A stretch of DNA of 64,000 nucleotides, from positions 124,001 to 188,000 of the forward strand of contig NZ_CABVQC010000005.1 in the NCBI RefSeq assembly GCF_902499175.1, given 5' to 3'. Position 1 is the stretch's first letter; every line of letters starts with the position of its first letter. The notes beneath the pieces were generated by a model. The model was not told the DNA's origin and ran no database searches. It worked only from the letters and a program-made list of their open reading frames with translations. Below, piece by piece: positions 37,477-47,097 of the stretch. The stretch comes from Burkholderia aenigmatica (GTDB lineage Bacteria > Pseudomonadota > Gammaproteobacteria > Burkholderiales > Burkholderiaceae). The translations under genes were made by a program, and so were the position numbers.

Positions 37477-39042
37477 TCAGTGACGGAAGTGGCGCACGCC
37501 CGTCAGGATCATCGCGATGTTGTGCTCGTCGGCTGCGGCGATCACTTCGTCATCGCGCATCGAGCCGCCCGGCTGGATCACGCAGGTCGCGCCGGCTGCC
37601 ACGACGACGTCGAGGCCGTCGCGGAACGGGAAGAACGCATCCGATGCCACGGCCGAGCCGGCCAGCGTCAGGCCAGCGTTCTGCGCCTTGATGCTCGCGA
37701 TGCGCGCGGAATCGACGCGGCTCATCTGGCCTGCACCGACGCCAAGCGTCATGCCGTTGCCGCAGAACACGATCGCGTTCGACTTCACGTACTTCGCGAC
37801 ACGCCATGCGAACAGCAGGTCGTCCATTTCCTTCGGCGTCGGGTGGCGCTTCGTGACGACACGCAGTTCGTGCGGCTGCACGTTCTTCGAGTCGAGCGAC
37901 TGCACGAGCAGGCCGCCACCCACGCGCTTCAGGTCGAATGCGTTGTGGCCGTCACCCAGTGCGATTTCGAGCAGGCGCACGTTCTGCTTCGCGGCGAACA
38001 CTTGCTTCGCGACGTCGGAGAACGACGGGGCGATCAGCACTTCGACGAACTGCTTCGCGACAGCCTGGGCCGCCGTTTCGTCGACTTCGCGGTTGAACGC
38101 GATGATGCCGCCGAACGCCGAGGTCGGGTCGGTCTGGAACGCCTTTGCGTACGCGTCGGCCGAATCGTTGCCGACCGCGACGCCGCACGGGTTCGCATGC
38201 TTGATGATCACGCAGGCCGGTGCGTCGAACGTCTTCACGCATTCCCACGCCGCGTCCGAATCCGCGATGTTGTTGTACGACAGTTCCTTGCCCTGCAGCT
38301 GGCGGTAGTTCGCGAGCGCGCCGGCCGGCGTCGTGAGGTCGCGGTAGAACGCCGCGCTCTGGTGCGGGTTCTCGCCGTAGCGCAGGTCCTGCACCTTGTC
38401 GAACGCCATGTTCAGCGTCGCCGGGTACGCGCTGCGCGATGCGTGCTTCAGCTCGTCGGTCAGGCTCGTCAGGTAGTTCGTGATCGCGCCGTCGTATTGC
38501 GCGGTGTGCGCGAACACCTTCGTCGCGAGGCGGAAGTTGGTCGGGTAGCCGACCGTGTTGCCGTTCGCCTTCATTTCATCGAGCACGACCGAGTAATCGG
38601 CCGGATCGACGACGACCGTCACGTCGCGGTGGTTCTTCGCGGCCGAGCGCAGCATCGTCGGGCCGCCGATGTCGATGTTCTCGATCGCGTCGGCGAGCGT
38701 GCAGTCGTCCTTCGCGATCGTCGCGACGAACGGATACAGGTTCACGACCAGCAGGTCGATCGTCGGGATGCCGTGCTGCTCCAGCGCCTGCATGTGCTCG
38801 GGCAGGTCGCGGCGGGCCAGGATGCCGCCGTGCACCTTCGGGTGGAGCGTCTTCACGCGCCCATCGAGCATTTCCGGGAAGCCCGTGTAATCGGCCACTT
38901 CGGTAACGGGCAGGCCCGCGTCGGCGAGCAGTTTCGCGGTGCCGCCGGTCGACAGCAGCTTGACGCCGAGGTCGGACAGCGACTTCGCGAAGTCGACGAT
39001 GCCGGTCTTGTCGGAAACGGAAATGAGCGCTTGCTTGATCAT
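37477..39042 (-). CDS. purH: Bifunctional AICAR transformylase / IMP cyclohydrolase
   Basis: A 521-residue enzyme for the last two steps of IMP synthesis. The N-terminal MGS-like cyclohydrolase domain (about 1-145) has [16 protein letters not shown] and NLYPF; the C-terminal transformylase domain carries [26 protein letters not shown] and the terminal [20 protein letters not shown] region. It follows fis by 44 bp, so dusB-fis-purH is probably one transcript ending at the hairpin at 37413-37445. Confidence 0.99.
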   Translation of the reverse strand: MIKQALISVSDKTGIVDFAKSLSDLGVKLLSTGGTAKLLADAGLPVTEVADYTGFPEMLDGRVKTLHPKVHGGILARRDLPEHMQALEQHGIPTIDLLVVNLYPFVATIAKDDCTLADAIENIDIGGPTMLRSAAKNHRDVTVVVDPADYSVVLDEMKANGNTVGYPTNFRLATKVFAHTAQYDGAITNYLTSLTDELKHASRSAYPATLNMAFDKVQDLRYGENPHQSAAFYRDLTTPAGALANYRQLQGKELSYNNIADSDAAWECVKTFDAPACVIIKHANPCGVAVGNDSADAYAKAFQTDPTSAFGGIIAFNREVDETAAQAVAKQFVEVLIAPSFSDVAKQVFAAKQNVRLLEIALGDGHNAFDLKRVGGGLLVQSLDSKNVQPHELRVVTKRHPTPKEMDDLLFAWRVAKYVKSNAIVFCGNGMTLGVGAGQMSRVDSARIASIKAQNAGLTLAGSAVASDAFFPFRDGLDVVVAAGATCVIQPGGSMRDDEVIAAADEHNIAMILTGVRHFRH

Positions 39043-39086
39043 GATGGAACCACCAATAGCCAGGGAAACGGGGACGGGACGGCCGC

Positions 39087-39320
39087 CTACAGCAGGCCGT
39101 GCTGCTGCAGCTTCTTGCGCAGCGTATTGCGATTGATGCCGAGGTACTCCGCGGCGAGCGACTGGTTGCCGCCGGCCTGTACGAGCACGACCTCGAGCAT
39201 CGGCTTTTCGACGCAGGACATCACCATTTCATAGACGTCGTGCGGATTGGAGCCGTCTAGATCCCGGAAATACACGTCCAGGCTCTCGCGGACACATTGT
39301 TCGATGTTGTGCTTGCTCAT
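39087..39320 (-). CDS. fis: Fis family nucleoid-associated DNA-binding protein
   Basis: A 77-residue Fis-like protein. The C-terminal helix-turn-helix ([20 protein letters not shown]) is the conserved DNA-bending module. The protein is shorter than the 98-residue enterobacterial Fis because the N-terminal beta-hairpin used in recombination enhancement is abbreviated. Its start overlaps the dusB stop by 4 bp, reproducing the dusB-fis pairing of gamma-proteobacteria. Confidence 0.96.
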   Translation of the reverse strand: MSKHNIEQCVRESLDVYFRDLDGSNPHDVYEMVMSCVEKPMLEVVLVQAGGNQSLAAEYLGINRNTLRKKLQQHGLL

Positions 39321-40384
39321 GCTGCTAACTGGTTATGGTCGTCCGACTCGCCCTGGCCGTTTTCCTCTTCGTCATCGACGTAGACGAGGTGGTCCGACAG
39401 CGCCTTTTGCGCCTCGAAGAATGCATTGACGGCGGCGAGCTGCTCGCGGGTGGAATCGAGCGTGTTCATCCTGTGCCGGAACCCGTTGGCACCGGAAAGG
39501 CCGCGAGTGTACCAGCCGATGTGCTTGCGCGCAGTACGGACGCCCGTGAATTCACCATAGAAAGCGTAGTGGTCTTCCAGGTGTTCGTTCATCACGTGCT
39601 GGATCTCGTCGATCCGCGGCGGGGGCAGCAGCTCGCCGGTTTGCAGGAAATGATCGATTTCGCGGAACAGCCACGGCCGACCTTGCGCGGCACGACCGAT
39701 CATCAGGGCATCGGCACCGGTTGCGTCGAGTACGGCCTTCGCCTTCGCGGGCGACGTGATGTCGCCGTTCGCGACCACCGGAATCCGCACCGCCGCCTTC
39801 ACGGCCGCGATGGTTTCGTATTCGGCGTCGCCGCGGTACAGGTCGGCGCGCGTGCGGCCGTGCACGGTCAGCATCGAAATGCCGGCGGCTTCGGCCAGGC
39901 GCGCGACCGTGATCGCGTTCTTGTGATCGCGATCCCAGCCCGTGCGGATCTTCAGCGTGACGGGCACCGCATCGGGCCCGGTGCCGACCGCCGCGACGAC
40001 CGCCTCGACGATGCGCTGCACGAGCGGCTCGTTCTGCAGCAGCGCGGAGCCGGCCGCGACGTTGCAGACCTTCTTCGCCGGGCAGCCCATGTTGATGTCG
40101 ATGATCTGCGCGCCGTTGTCGACGTTGTAGCGGGCCGCTTCGGCCATCATTGCCGGATCGGCGCCGGCGATCTGGACCGCGATCGGCTCGACTTCGCCTT
40201 CGTGGTTCGCGCGCCGCATCGTCTTCGCGCTTTTCCACAGCTGCGCGTTGGACGCGACCATCTCGGACACGGCGTAACCGGCCCCCAGCCGCTTGCAGAG
40301 CTGGCGGAACGGACGATCCGTCACGCCGGCCATCGGGGCGACGAACAGGTTGTTACGCAATACGTGAGGGCCGATAACAGGCAT
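39317..40384 (-). CDS. dusB: tRNA-dihydrouridine synthase B
   Basis: A 355-residue flavoenzyme that reduces uridines in the tRNA D-loop. TIM-barrel FMN motifs VAPMAGVTDRPFR and INMGCPAKKVCN are intact; Cys101 in the latter is the general acid. The C-terminal helical tRNA-binding domain ends in an acidic, likely disordered tail (DDEEENGQGESDDHNQ). First gene of dusB-fis-purH; 124 bp from ubiH. Confidence 0.98.
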   Translation of the reverse strand: MPVIGPHVLRNNLFVAPMAGVTDRPFRQLCKRLGAGYAVSEMVASNAQLWKSAKTMRRANHEGEVEPIAVQIAGADPAMMAEAARYNVDNGAQIIDINMGCPAKKVCNVAAGSALLQNEPLVQRIVEAVVAAVGTGPDAVPVTLKIRTGWDRDHKNAITVARLAEAAGISMLTVHGRTRADLYRGDAEYETIAAVKAAVRIPVVANGDITSPAKAKAVLDATGADALMIGRAAQGRPWLFREIDHFLQTGELLPPPRIDEIQHVMNEHLEDHYAFYGEFTGVRTARKHIGWYTRGLSGANGFRHRMNTLDSTREQLAAVNAFFEAQKALSDHLVYVDDEEENGQGESDDHNQLAA

Positions 40385-40508
40385 CGCAATGGCACCGCCC
40401 GCGGCGGGCGCGGGCAGGGAAAGGGCAGACGGAAACGCGCATTTTACCGTATTCCCATGTCCCGCCGATTTGACCCGGTTTGAGTGGCGCGACTGTGCGC
40501 GCCGCGCG

Positions 40509-41696
40509 TCAGTTGCGCTGGCCGAACATCATCTGGCGCGCGATCAGCTTCTTGAGCGGCGGCACGAACTCGAGCGCGGTGAGTGCGGCGCCGCGCAGCA
40601 GCGGGAGCGGGCCCGAGTCGATCGTGAACAGGCGCGCCAGCGTGTCGGTCGCGCCGATCGTGAAACGCCGGTCGAGTGCGCGGCGCGCATTGAAGGTGGC
40701 GAGCGCGGTCGCTTCGAAGCCTTGCGCGGACAGCGTGTCGACGAGCGTATGCGCATCGCGCAGCCCGAGGTTGAGCCCCTGGCCCGCGACGGGGTGCAGG
40801 GTTTGCGCGGCATTGCCGACGATCGCGACGCGGCCGCTGACAAGCGTTTGCGCAGCGTTCAGGCCGAGCGGGAACGATGCGCGGCCCGCGATCGCGACGA
40901 ACTCGCCCATGCGTTCGCCGAACGCGCCGCCGAGTTCGCGCAGGAACGCGTCGTCGGGCAGCGCGGCGCGGCGCGCCGCTTCGTCGGGCGTGCAGCACCA
41001 GACGAGCGCGTACTCGGCCTGGCGCGGCCCGCCGAGTGGCAGCAGCGCGAGCGGGCCTTCGTGCGTGAAGCGTTCCCATGCGACGTTCGGGCGCGGTGCC
41101 GAGACCGTGACCGTGCCGACGAGCGCGGTCTGCCCGTAGTCGCGGCGATGCTTGGTCGTATCGGCCTGCTGTTCGTGGAACAGCCCGCCTTCGGCATTGA
41201 TGACGACGCGCGCGCGCAGCGTGCGCTCGCCTTGCGGGCCGTCGAGCGTCAGCGTGACGCCGTCGGCATCCTGCTGCGGTGCGCGCGCGGTGGTCGACGT
41301 GAGCCAGTCGACGCGCGTGCCGCGTACGGCGCCCGCGAGTGCCTGCATGAGCGAGCCGTAGCGCACGACATAGCCGAGCGCGGCGACGTCGTGCTCGTCG
41401 CGGTCGATCAGCGTGCGGCCGAAATGGCCGCGCTGCGACACGTGGATATGTTCGATCGGCGTCGCGTCGGCGGGCCATGCGAGCGTGTCGAGCAGCACGC
41501 GGCTGCCGTGCGACACGGCGATCGCGCGCGGATCGCTCGCGCTCGCGGCCGGTTCGCGCGCATCGATCAGCACGATCGAAGCGTGCTGCGTGGCGCTGCG
41601 GCGCGCGAGCCAGCCGGCGAGCGCGAGCCCGACGGGGCCCGCGCCGACGATGGCGAGGTCGTAGTCCGGCGTGGCCGGGGAGGAAGCGGTCGTCAT
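40509..41696 (-). CDS. ubiH: UbiH/UbiF family FAD-dependent ubiquinone hydroxylase
   Basis: A 395-residue aromatic-ring hydroxylase of the UbiH/COQ6 family. FAD motif 1 IVGAGPVGLALAGWLARR is near residues 16-33; the DG-like segment and the second FAD motif GNAAQTLHPVAGQGLNLGLRD are near 290-312 (note GN rather than GD). It hydroxylates a ubiquinone precursor ring; which position cannot be settled by eye. It follows pepP by 40 bp, the same pepP-ubiH order as in E. coli. Confidence 0.93.
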   Translation of the reverse strand: MTTASSPATPDYDLAIVGAGPVGLALAGWLARRSATQHASIVLIDAREPAASASDPRAIAVSHGSRVLLDTLAWPADATPIEHIHVSQRGHFGRTLIDRDEHDVAALGYVVRYGSLMQALAGAVRGTRVDWLTSTTARAPQQDADGVTLTLDGPQGERTLRARVVINAEGGLFHEQQADTTKHRRDYGQTALVGTVTVSAPRPNVAWERFTHEGPLALLPLGGPRQAEYALVWCCTPDEAARRAALPDDAFLRELGGAFGERMGEFVAIAGRASFPLGLNAAQTLVSGRVAIVGNAAQTLHPVAGQGLNLGLRDAHTLVDTLSAQGFEATALATFNARRALDRRFTIGATDTLARLFTIDSGPLPLLRGAALTALEFVPPLKKLIARQMMFGQRN

Positions 41697-41736
41697 CTTG
41701 ATTCGTGAAACGGAAGTAACGGTCGGCGGCAGCCGG

Positions 41737-43122
41737 TCATGCGCCCGCGCGCATCAGCGCTTCGATTTCGTCCGCCGCGACGGGCACGCCGCGCGTGATC
41801 AGCTCGCAGCCGTGCTCGCGCACGATGGCGTCGTCCTCGATGCGGATGCCAATGTTCCAGTACTCGGGCGGCACGTCGTCGGCGGCGCGCACGTACAGGC
41901 CGGGTTCGACCGTCAGCGTCATGCCGGCCTTCAGCGTGCGCCACGGCAGCGCGCCGTTGCCGTCGCGCTCGGCGAGCCGCTCACGGTAGTCGCCGCAATC
42001 GTGCACGTCCATGCCGATCCAGTGGCCGGTGCGGTGCATGTAGAAGCGCGTGTACGCACGCTCGGCGATCACGTCGTCGACGTTCGAGAAGCGCGCTTTC
42101 GGGATGATGCCGGTATCGAGCAGCCCCTGCGCGAGCACGCGCACGGCCGCGTCGTGCGGCGCCTCGAAGGGCACGCCGGCGCGCGTCGCATCGATCGCCG
42201 CCTGCTGCGCGGCGAGCACGATGTCGTACAGCGTGCGCTGCGCGGGCGAGAAGCGCCCGTTGGCCGGGAACGTGCGCGTGATGTCCGACGCGTAGCCGTC
42301 GAGTTCGCACGCGGCGTCGATCAGGATCAGGTCGCCATCTTTCGCGGCTGCGTTGCCGGCCGGGTAGTGCAGCACGCACGCGTTCGCGCCGGCCGCGACG
42401 ATCGAGCCGTACGCGGGCGACTGCGCACCGTGCTTGCGGAACACGTACAGCAGCTCGGCTTCGAGTTCGTATTCGCGGATGCCGGGCCGGCACGCCTGCA
42501 TCGCGCGGCGATGTGCGAGCGCGGAGATGTGCGCGGCGCGCATCATGATCGCGAGCTCGTGCTCGTCCTTCACGAGCCGCATGTCGTCGAGCAGCGGCGT
42601 GAGGTCGAGCATCGCGTCCGGCGCGGCGACGCCCGTGCGCGCCCGCGCGCGCACCGCGTCGACCCAGCCTGTGAGCTGGCGGTCGAAGTCGGCGGATGCG
42701 CCGAACCGGTAGTGCACGGTGCCCGAGTCGGCGAGCAGGCGCGGCATCTCGGTGTCGATCACGTCGACCGCGAATGCCGCGTCGAAGCCGAACGCGTCGC
42801 GCGCGGCTTCGGGCCCGTAATGGAAGCCTTCCCAGATCTCGCGATCGGCATTCTTGCCGCGGCAGAACAGGATCGACTCCGGCGTGCCGTGCGGCGCGGC
42901 CGCGTTCAGCACGAGCACGGCATCCGGCTCGCTGAAGCCCGTCAGGTAATGGAAGTAGCTGTCGAACCGGTACGGATAGTCCGTATCGCGGTTGCGCGGC
43001 ACTTCGGGCGCGGTGGGGACGATGGCGACGCCGCCGCCGGCGGCACGCAGTGCGGCAAGCACGCGTTCACGGCGCTGGCGGTAGACGTCGACGGCGATGG
43101 CGGTATCGAGGGGCGCGTTCAT
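41737..43122 (-). CDS. pepP: Xaa-Pro aminopeptidase (aminopeptidase P)
   Basis: A 461-residue M24 metallopeptidase removing an N-terminal residue next to proline. The N-terminal AMP_N domain (about 10-170) has RNRDTDYPYRFDSYFHYLTG, partly quoted. Dinuclear metal ligands are visible in DAACELDGYASDITRTFP, HWIGMDVHD, TVEPGLY and IRIEDD. The ATG at 43122 is chosen; the frame further upstream has low-quality sequence. Confidence 0.97.
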   Translation of the reverse strand: MNAPLDTAIAVDVYRQRRERVLAALRAAGGGVAIVPTAPEVPRNRDTDYPYRFDSYFHYLTGFSEPDAVLVLNAAAPHGTPESILFCRGKNADREIWEGFHYGPEAARDAFGFDAAFAVDVIDTEMPRLLADSGTVHYRFGASADFDRQLTGWVDAVRARARTGVAAPDAMLDLTPLLDDMRLVKDEHELAIMMRAAHISALAHRRAMQACRPGIREYELEAELLYVFRKHGAQSPAYGSIVAAGANACVLHYPAGNAAAKDGDLILIDAACELDGYASDITRTFPANGRFSPAQRTLYDIVLAAQQAAIDATRAGVPFEAPHDAAVRVLAQGLLDTGIIPKARFSNVDDVIAERAYTRFYMHRTGHWIGMDVHDCGDYRERLAERDGNGALPWRTLKAGMTLTVEPGLYVRAADDVPPEYWNIGIRIEDDAIVREHGCELITRGVPVAADEIEALMRAGA

Positions 43123-43307
43123 TCGTGCGATTGTAGCGCCGCGGGACGCCGCGCGTGAAAGAGGGGCGGGAAGCCCGCTGGAAAGCCCGCGTGGCGGTTG
43201 TTGCAAACCATCCACAGGCCGGCCGGGCGATTTTCTATCGCGCAACGCTCGCCGGTTATGATCGGCGACAACGTATACTCCCGGCGGTTCCCAAAAAAAG
43301 GCAGATG

Positions 43308-43919
43308 ATGAAATTAATCGGTTCGCTCAGCAGCCCGTACGTCCGCAAGGCGCGGATCGTGCTGGCTGAAAAGAAGATCGACTACAAGCTGGAGCTCGAG
43401 AACGTGTGGGCGCCGGAGACGGATATTCATGTATCGAATCCGCTCGGCAAGGTCCCGTGCCTCGTGATGGAGGATGGTGCCGCGGTGTTCGATTCCCGCG
43501 TGATCTGCGAATACGTCGATACGCTGTCGCCGGTCGGCAAGCTGATTCCGCCGTCGGGCCGCGAGCGCGTCGAGGTGCGCTGCTGGGAAGCGCTGGGCGA
43601 CGGCGTGATCGACGCGTCGGTCGCGATTCGTATCGAACATACGATGCGCGACGAGGCGCAGCGCAGCGCGAGCTGGATCGCGCGCCAGCAACGCAAGATC
43701 GACGACGGTCTCGTCGCGATGTCGCAGGGGCTCGGCGGCAAGACGTGGTGCGTCGGTAATCATTACACGCTCGCCGATATCGCACTCGGCTGCGCGCTCG
43801 GCTATCTCGACTTCCGGATGCCGGAGCTCAACTGGCGCGATCGCCACCCGAACCTCGACAAGCACTTCGTGAAGCTGCTGCAACGGCCGTCGTTCGCCGA
43901 CACGCTGCCGCAGAACTAA
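43308..43919 (+). CDS. Glutathione S-transferase family protein
   Basis: A 203-residue GST. The thioredoxin-like N-terminal domain has SSPYVRKARIVLAEKKIDY and the glutathione-binding GKVPCLVMEDGAAVFDSRVI, partly quoted, including the cis-proline and DSR motif. The helical C-terminal domain has HYTLADIALGCALGYLDF. The second of two adjacent ATGs is preferred because AAGG lies 6 bp before it. It resembles stringent-starvation/YibF-like GSTs. A TATACT -10 candidate is at 43274-43279. Confidence 0.93.
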   Translation: MKLIGSLSSPYVRKARIVLAEKKIDYKLELENVWAPETDIHVSNPLGKVPCLVMEDGAAVFDSRVICEYVDTLSPVGKLIPPSGRERVEVRCWEALGDGVIDASVAIRIEHTMRDEAQRSASWIARQQRKIDDGLVAMSQGLGGKTWCVGNHYTLADIALGCALGYLDFRMPELNWRDRHPNLDKHFVKLLQRPSFADTLPQN

Positions 43920-43948
43920 GCCGCATACACGCATTCGGCAGACAAAAG

Positions 43949-43977
43949 AAAAGCGCCCCGCGGGGCGCTTTTCTTTT
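43949..43977. terminator. Bidirectional terminator after the GST gene
   Basis: AAAAGCGCCCCG and CGGGGCGCTTTT abut as a 24-bp perfect palindrome followed by CTTTTT; A runs on the left serve the convergent gene. Confidence 0.92.
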
Positions 43978-44013
43978 TGCCGGGCCGCCCCGCGGCGGGG
44001 GCGGTCGCCCGCG

Positions 44014-45633
44014 TCATTCGATCGACGCGTACACGGCCTCGCCGAGCGTGAACGAATCGCTGCGCGCAATCGGCCACCACTTGTCGTACAGCGTAAAGCC
44101 GCAGGTGTTGCCGTCGAGCAGCGCGCCGGGCTTCAGGTACTTCAGCAACTGCGACATCAGCCGGACCTCGTGCGGCGCGATGCGCTGCACGATGTGATGC
44201 GCGCGCAGCTCCGACGGATGCGCGAGGCCGGCCGCCTGCACGAGTTCCTGCAGCGCGTGCAGCGTATTGCGGTGGAAGTTGTATACGCGGTCGGCCTTGT
44301 CCGGCACGACGAGCGCGCGCTGGCGCACCGGGTCCTGCGTCGCGACGCCGGTCGGGCAGCGGCCCGTGTGGCAGGTCTGCGCCTGGATGCAGCCGACCGC
44401 GAACATGAAGCCGCGTGCCGAGTTCACCCAGTCCGCACCGATCGCGAGCGTGCGCGCGACGTCGAACGCGGTGATGATCTTGCCGCTCGCGCCGAGCTTC
44501 ACGCGGTCGCGCACGCCGATCCCGACGAGCGTGTTGTGGACCAGCAGCAGCCCTTCCTGCAGCGGCACGCCGACGTGGTCGGTGAATTCGAGCGGTGCCG
44601 CGCCGGTGCCGCCTTCCGCGCCGTCGACGACGATGAAGTCCGGCACGATGCCGGTTTCGAGCATCGCCTTCGCGATCCCGAAGAATTCCCACGGGTGGCC
44701 GACGCACAGCTTGAAGCCGGTCGGCTTGCCGCCCGACAGCGTGCGCAGCCGTTCGACGAATTCGAGCAGCCCGCGCGGCGTCGAGAACTCCGAGTGCGTC
44801 GCCGGCGAGATGCAGTCCTTGCCCATCGGCACGCCGCGCGTCTCGGCGATCTCGGGCGTGATCTTCGCGGCCGGCAGCACGCCGCCGTGGCCCGGCTTCG
44901 CGCCCTGCGACAACTTCACTTCGATCATCTTGACCTGCGGATCGGCGGCCTGCTTCGCGAACTTGTCGGGGTTGAAGGTGCCGTCGTCGTTGCGGCAGCC
45001 GAAGTAGCCGGACGCGATTTCCCAGATGATGTCGCCGCCGTTTTCGCGGTGGTACTTCGACAGCGAGCCTTCGCCCGTATCGTGCGCGAAACCGCCTTTT
45101 TTAGCGCCGAGGTTCAGCGAGCGGATCGCGTTCGCGGACAGCGAGCCGAAGCTCATCGCCGAGATGTTGAAGATCGAAATGTCGTACGGTTGCGCGCGAT
45201 TCGCGCCGACGCGGACGCGGAAATCATGGTTCGGCAGCTTGGTCGGCGCGAGCGAATGGCTGATCCATTCGTGCGCGACGGCCCTGACGTTCAGTTCGGT
45301 GCCGTACGGGCGATTGTCGGCGACGTTCTTCGCGCGCTGGTAGACGAGGCTGCGCTGTGCACGCGAGAACGGCTTCTCGTCGGTGTCGTCCTCGACGAAG
45401 TACTGGCGGATTTCAGGTCGGATGAATTCGAACAGGAAGCGGAAGTGGCCCCAGAGCGGGTAGTTGCGCAGGATGGCGTGGCGGTCCTGCTTCAGGTCGT
45501 ACAGGCCGAGCGCGACGAGGGCGGCCGGGATCACGAGCCACAGCCACGCGATCGTGTGCCGGGCGGCGAGCGCCGCGACGGCCACGAACAGCAGGACCGC
45601 GCACCACATCGCGATATAGCGTCGGGAAAACAT
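44014..45633 (-). CDS. Membrane-anchored FMN-binding glutamate synthase family protein
   Basis: A 539-residue protein with two N-terminal transmembrane helices (about residues 7-24 and 29-46) followed by a glutamate-synthase-type FMN/TIM-barrel domain (about 90-500): SAMSFGSLSANAIRSLN, KLSQGAKPGHGGVLP and VDGAEGGTGAAP are typical. The CIQAQTCHTGRCPTGVA block supplies a C-X5-C-X4-C Fe-S motif. It lacks the glutaminase and GXGXG domains of true GltB, so it is a stand-alone synthase-domain protein of uncertain reaction tethered to the inner membrane. Confidence 0.92.
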   Translation of the reverse strand: MFSRRYIAMWCAVLLFVAVAALAARHTIAWLWLVIPAALVALGLYDLKQDRHAILRNYPLWGHFRFLFEFIRPEIRQYFVEDDTDEKPFSRAQRSLVYQRAKNVADNRPYGTELNVRAVAHEWISHSLAPTKLPNHDFRVRVGANRAQPYDISIFNISAMSFGSLSANAIRSLNLGAKKGGFAHDTGEGSLSKYHRENGGDIIWEIASGYFGCRNDDGTFNPDKFAKQAADPQVKMIEVKLSQGAKPGHGGVLPAAKITPEIAETRGVPMGKDCISPATHSEFSTPRGLLEFVERLRTLSGGKPTGFKLCVGHPWEFFGIAKAMLETGIVPDFIVVDGAEGGTGAAPLEFTDHVGVPLQEGLLLVHNTLVGIGVRDRVKLGASGKIITAFDVARTLAIGADWVNSARGFMFAVGCIQAQTCHTGRCPTGVATQDPVRQRALVVPDKADRVYNFHRNTLHALQELVQAAGLAHPSELRAHHIVQRIAPHEVRLMSQLLKYLKPGALLDGNTCGFTLYDKWWPIARSDSFTLGEAVYASIE

Positions 45634-45823
45634 GGGGACTCCATCGTAATTGTCTGGATCGCCGTCACGTCGCCAGGATCGCGCGACGGCCGGCAGGTCG
45701 GCGCCCGAGGCATCGCGCGGGCCCGGCGGGCATGCTGCCCGTGCCGTACCCGCCGCCGCCGGCGCCCACGATGGTCGAGAGTCTACTACGGGTGTCGTGA
45801 AGCCCGCGTTGCCAAGACGGGGC

Positions 45824-46594
45824 CTAGCTGCCCGCGCCGGTCGGGCGGATGAACGGGCTGTACGCCGGGCTGCCGGGCTTCAGCCTGGCGTCGTCGTCGA
45901 AGTCTTCGTCGCGATTGAACGGCACCCGCGGCCACGCATGCCAGTCGCGCAGCCGCGCACGGTAGCCGGCGAAACTGTGCGCGAGGTGCGCGTCCTGCCG
46001 CTGAGCGGCGTCGCCCGCGAGGCCGCCGCGGACGTCGTGGATCAGGTGCGGTTCGAGCACGTCGAAGCCGACGTAGCGCAGCGCGTACATGATCGGCCAC
46101 AGCAGCAGACGGGTGTCGCCTTCGCGGCCGTCGGGCGCGCAGGCGGCGGCCGATGAGCCGGTCGTGACGCTCAGCAGTGCGCGCCGCCCATGCAGCACGC
46201 CGCGATCGTGGCGCTGCCGGCTGCTGTAGAGGCCGCCGTAGACGAACACGCGATCCATCCAGCCCTTCAGGATCGCGGGCGCGCCGAACCACCACAGCGG
46301 GAACTGCAGGATCAGCGCGTCGGCCTGCCTCAGCAGGCCGACCTGATGCGCGATCTCGGGCGCGAGCGTGCCGCGTTCCCAGTGATGGCGCTGCTCGCGC
46401 TGCGTGTCGAAGCGGGCGGTTTCGAGCCGGTCCGCATAATGGCGCGGCGCTTCGCACGGGTCGAACGCGTCGGCGTACAGGTCCACGATCGTCGCGGTAT
46501 GGCCGCCCGCGCGCCACGCGTCGGCCGCCGCGCCGGCGAGGGTGGCGTTGAACGACTGCGGTTCGGGATGGGCGACGACGATCAGCACATGCAT
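45824..46594 (-). CDS. NAD(P)H:quinone oxidoreductase-like flavodoxin-fold protein
   Basis: A 256-residue protein of the NQO1/MdaB/KefF family (flavodoxin_2 fold). The FMN/FAD-binding start IVVAHPEPQSFNATLA, FPLWWFGAPAILKGWMDRVF and GRRALLSVTTG are characteristic. It should reduce quinones by two electrons to prevent redox cycling. The ATG at 46594 has CGGAG upstream. Divergent (74 bp) from an HxlR regulator with one cysteine, the arrangement of quinone-responsive pairs. The C-terminal RDEDFDDDARLKPGSP tail is longer than in MdaB. Confidence 0.9.
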   Translation of the reverse strand: MHVLIVVAHPEPQSFNATLAGAAADAWRAGGHTATIVDLYADAFDPCEAPRHYADRLETARFDTQREQRHHWERGTLAPEIAHQVGLLRQADALILQFPLWWFGAPAILKGWMDRVFVYGGLYSSRQRHDRGVLHGRRALLSVTTGSSAAACAPDGREGDTRLLLWPIMYALRYVGFDVLEPHLIHDVRGGLAGDAAQRQDAHLAHSFAGYRARLRDWHAWPRVPFNRDEDFDDDARLKPGSPAYSPFIRPTGAGS

Positions 46595-46668
46595 GGCGGG
46601 CTCCGGGAGTGTGCGACGATGATGGCCGGCGGCGACGGGGCCGCGCAATCACGCACCCGGAGGTAACC

Positions 46669-47043
46669 ATGGCATTTCCCGGCGACGTCTATGCGGCGGA
46701 CTGCTCGGCGCGCGACGCGCTGGCGCTGATCGCCGGCAAGTGGTCGCTGCTGATCCTGCCCGCGCTGGCCGAGCGGCCGCTGCGCAACGGCGAGCTGCTG
46801 CGGCGTATCGGCGGGATTTCCCAGAAGGTGCTGACGCAGACGCTGCGCGAGCTGGAGCGCAACGGGCTGATCGAACGCATCGTGGTGGCTGCGCGGCGCG
46901 CACACGTCGAATACCGGTTGACGGCGGTGGCGGGGTCGCTCGTGGAGACGCTCGTGGCGCTCGACCGCTGGGCCGAGCGCCATTTTCCCGAGCTGGACGC
47001 GGCGCGTGAGCGCTACGACGCGTCGGTGCGGAACATGCGGTGA
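46669..47043 (+). CDS. HxlR family transcriptional regulator
   Basis: A 124-residue winged-helix HxlR protein (LIAGKWSLLILPALAERPLR, ISQKVLTQTLRELERNGLIE). Cys12 near the N-terminus is its only cysteine, matching the position of redox-sensing cysteines in quinone-responsive members such as YodB and QorR. GGAGG precedes the ATG at 46669. It is divergent from the quinone oxidoreductase, its likely target. Confidence 0.93.
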   Translation: MAFPGDVYAADCSARDALALIAGKWSLLILPALAERPLRNGELLRRIGGISQKVLTQTLRELERNGLIERIVVAARRAHVEYRLTAVAGSLVETLVALDRWAERHFPELDAARERYDASVRNMR

Positions 47044-47097
47044 GCGGCGCGGCCGCTTCCGGCCGGCGGCCGCTTGCGCGGCGCCAGCGGCGGCGCG

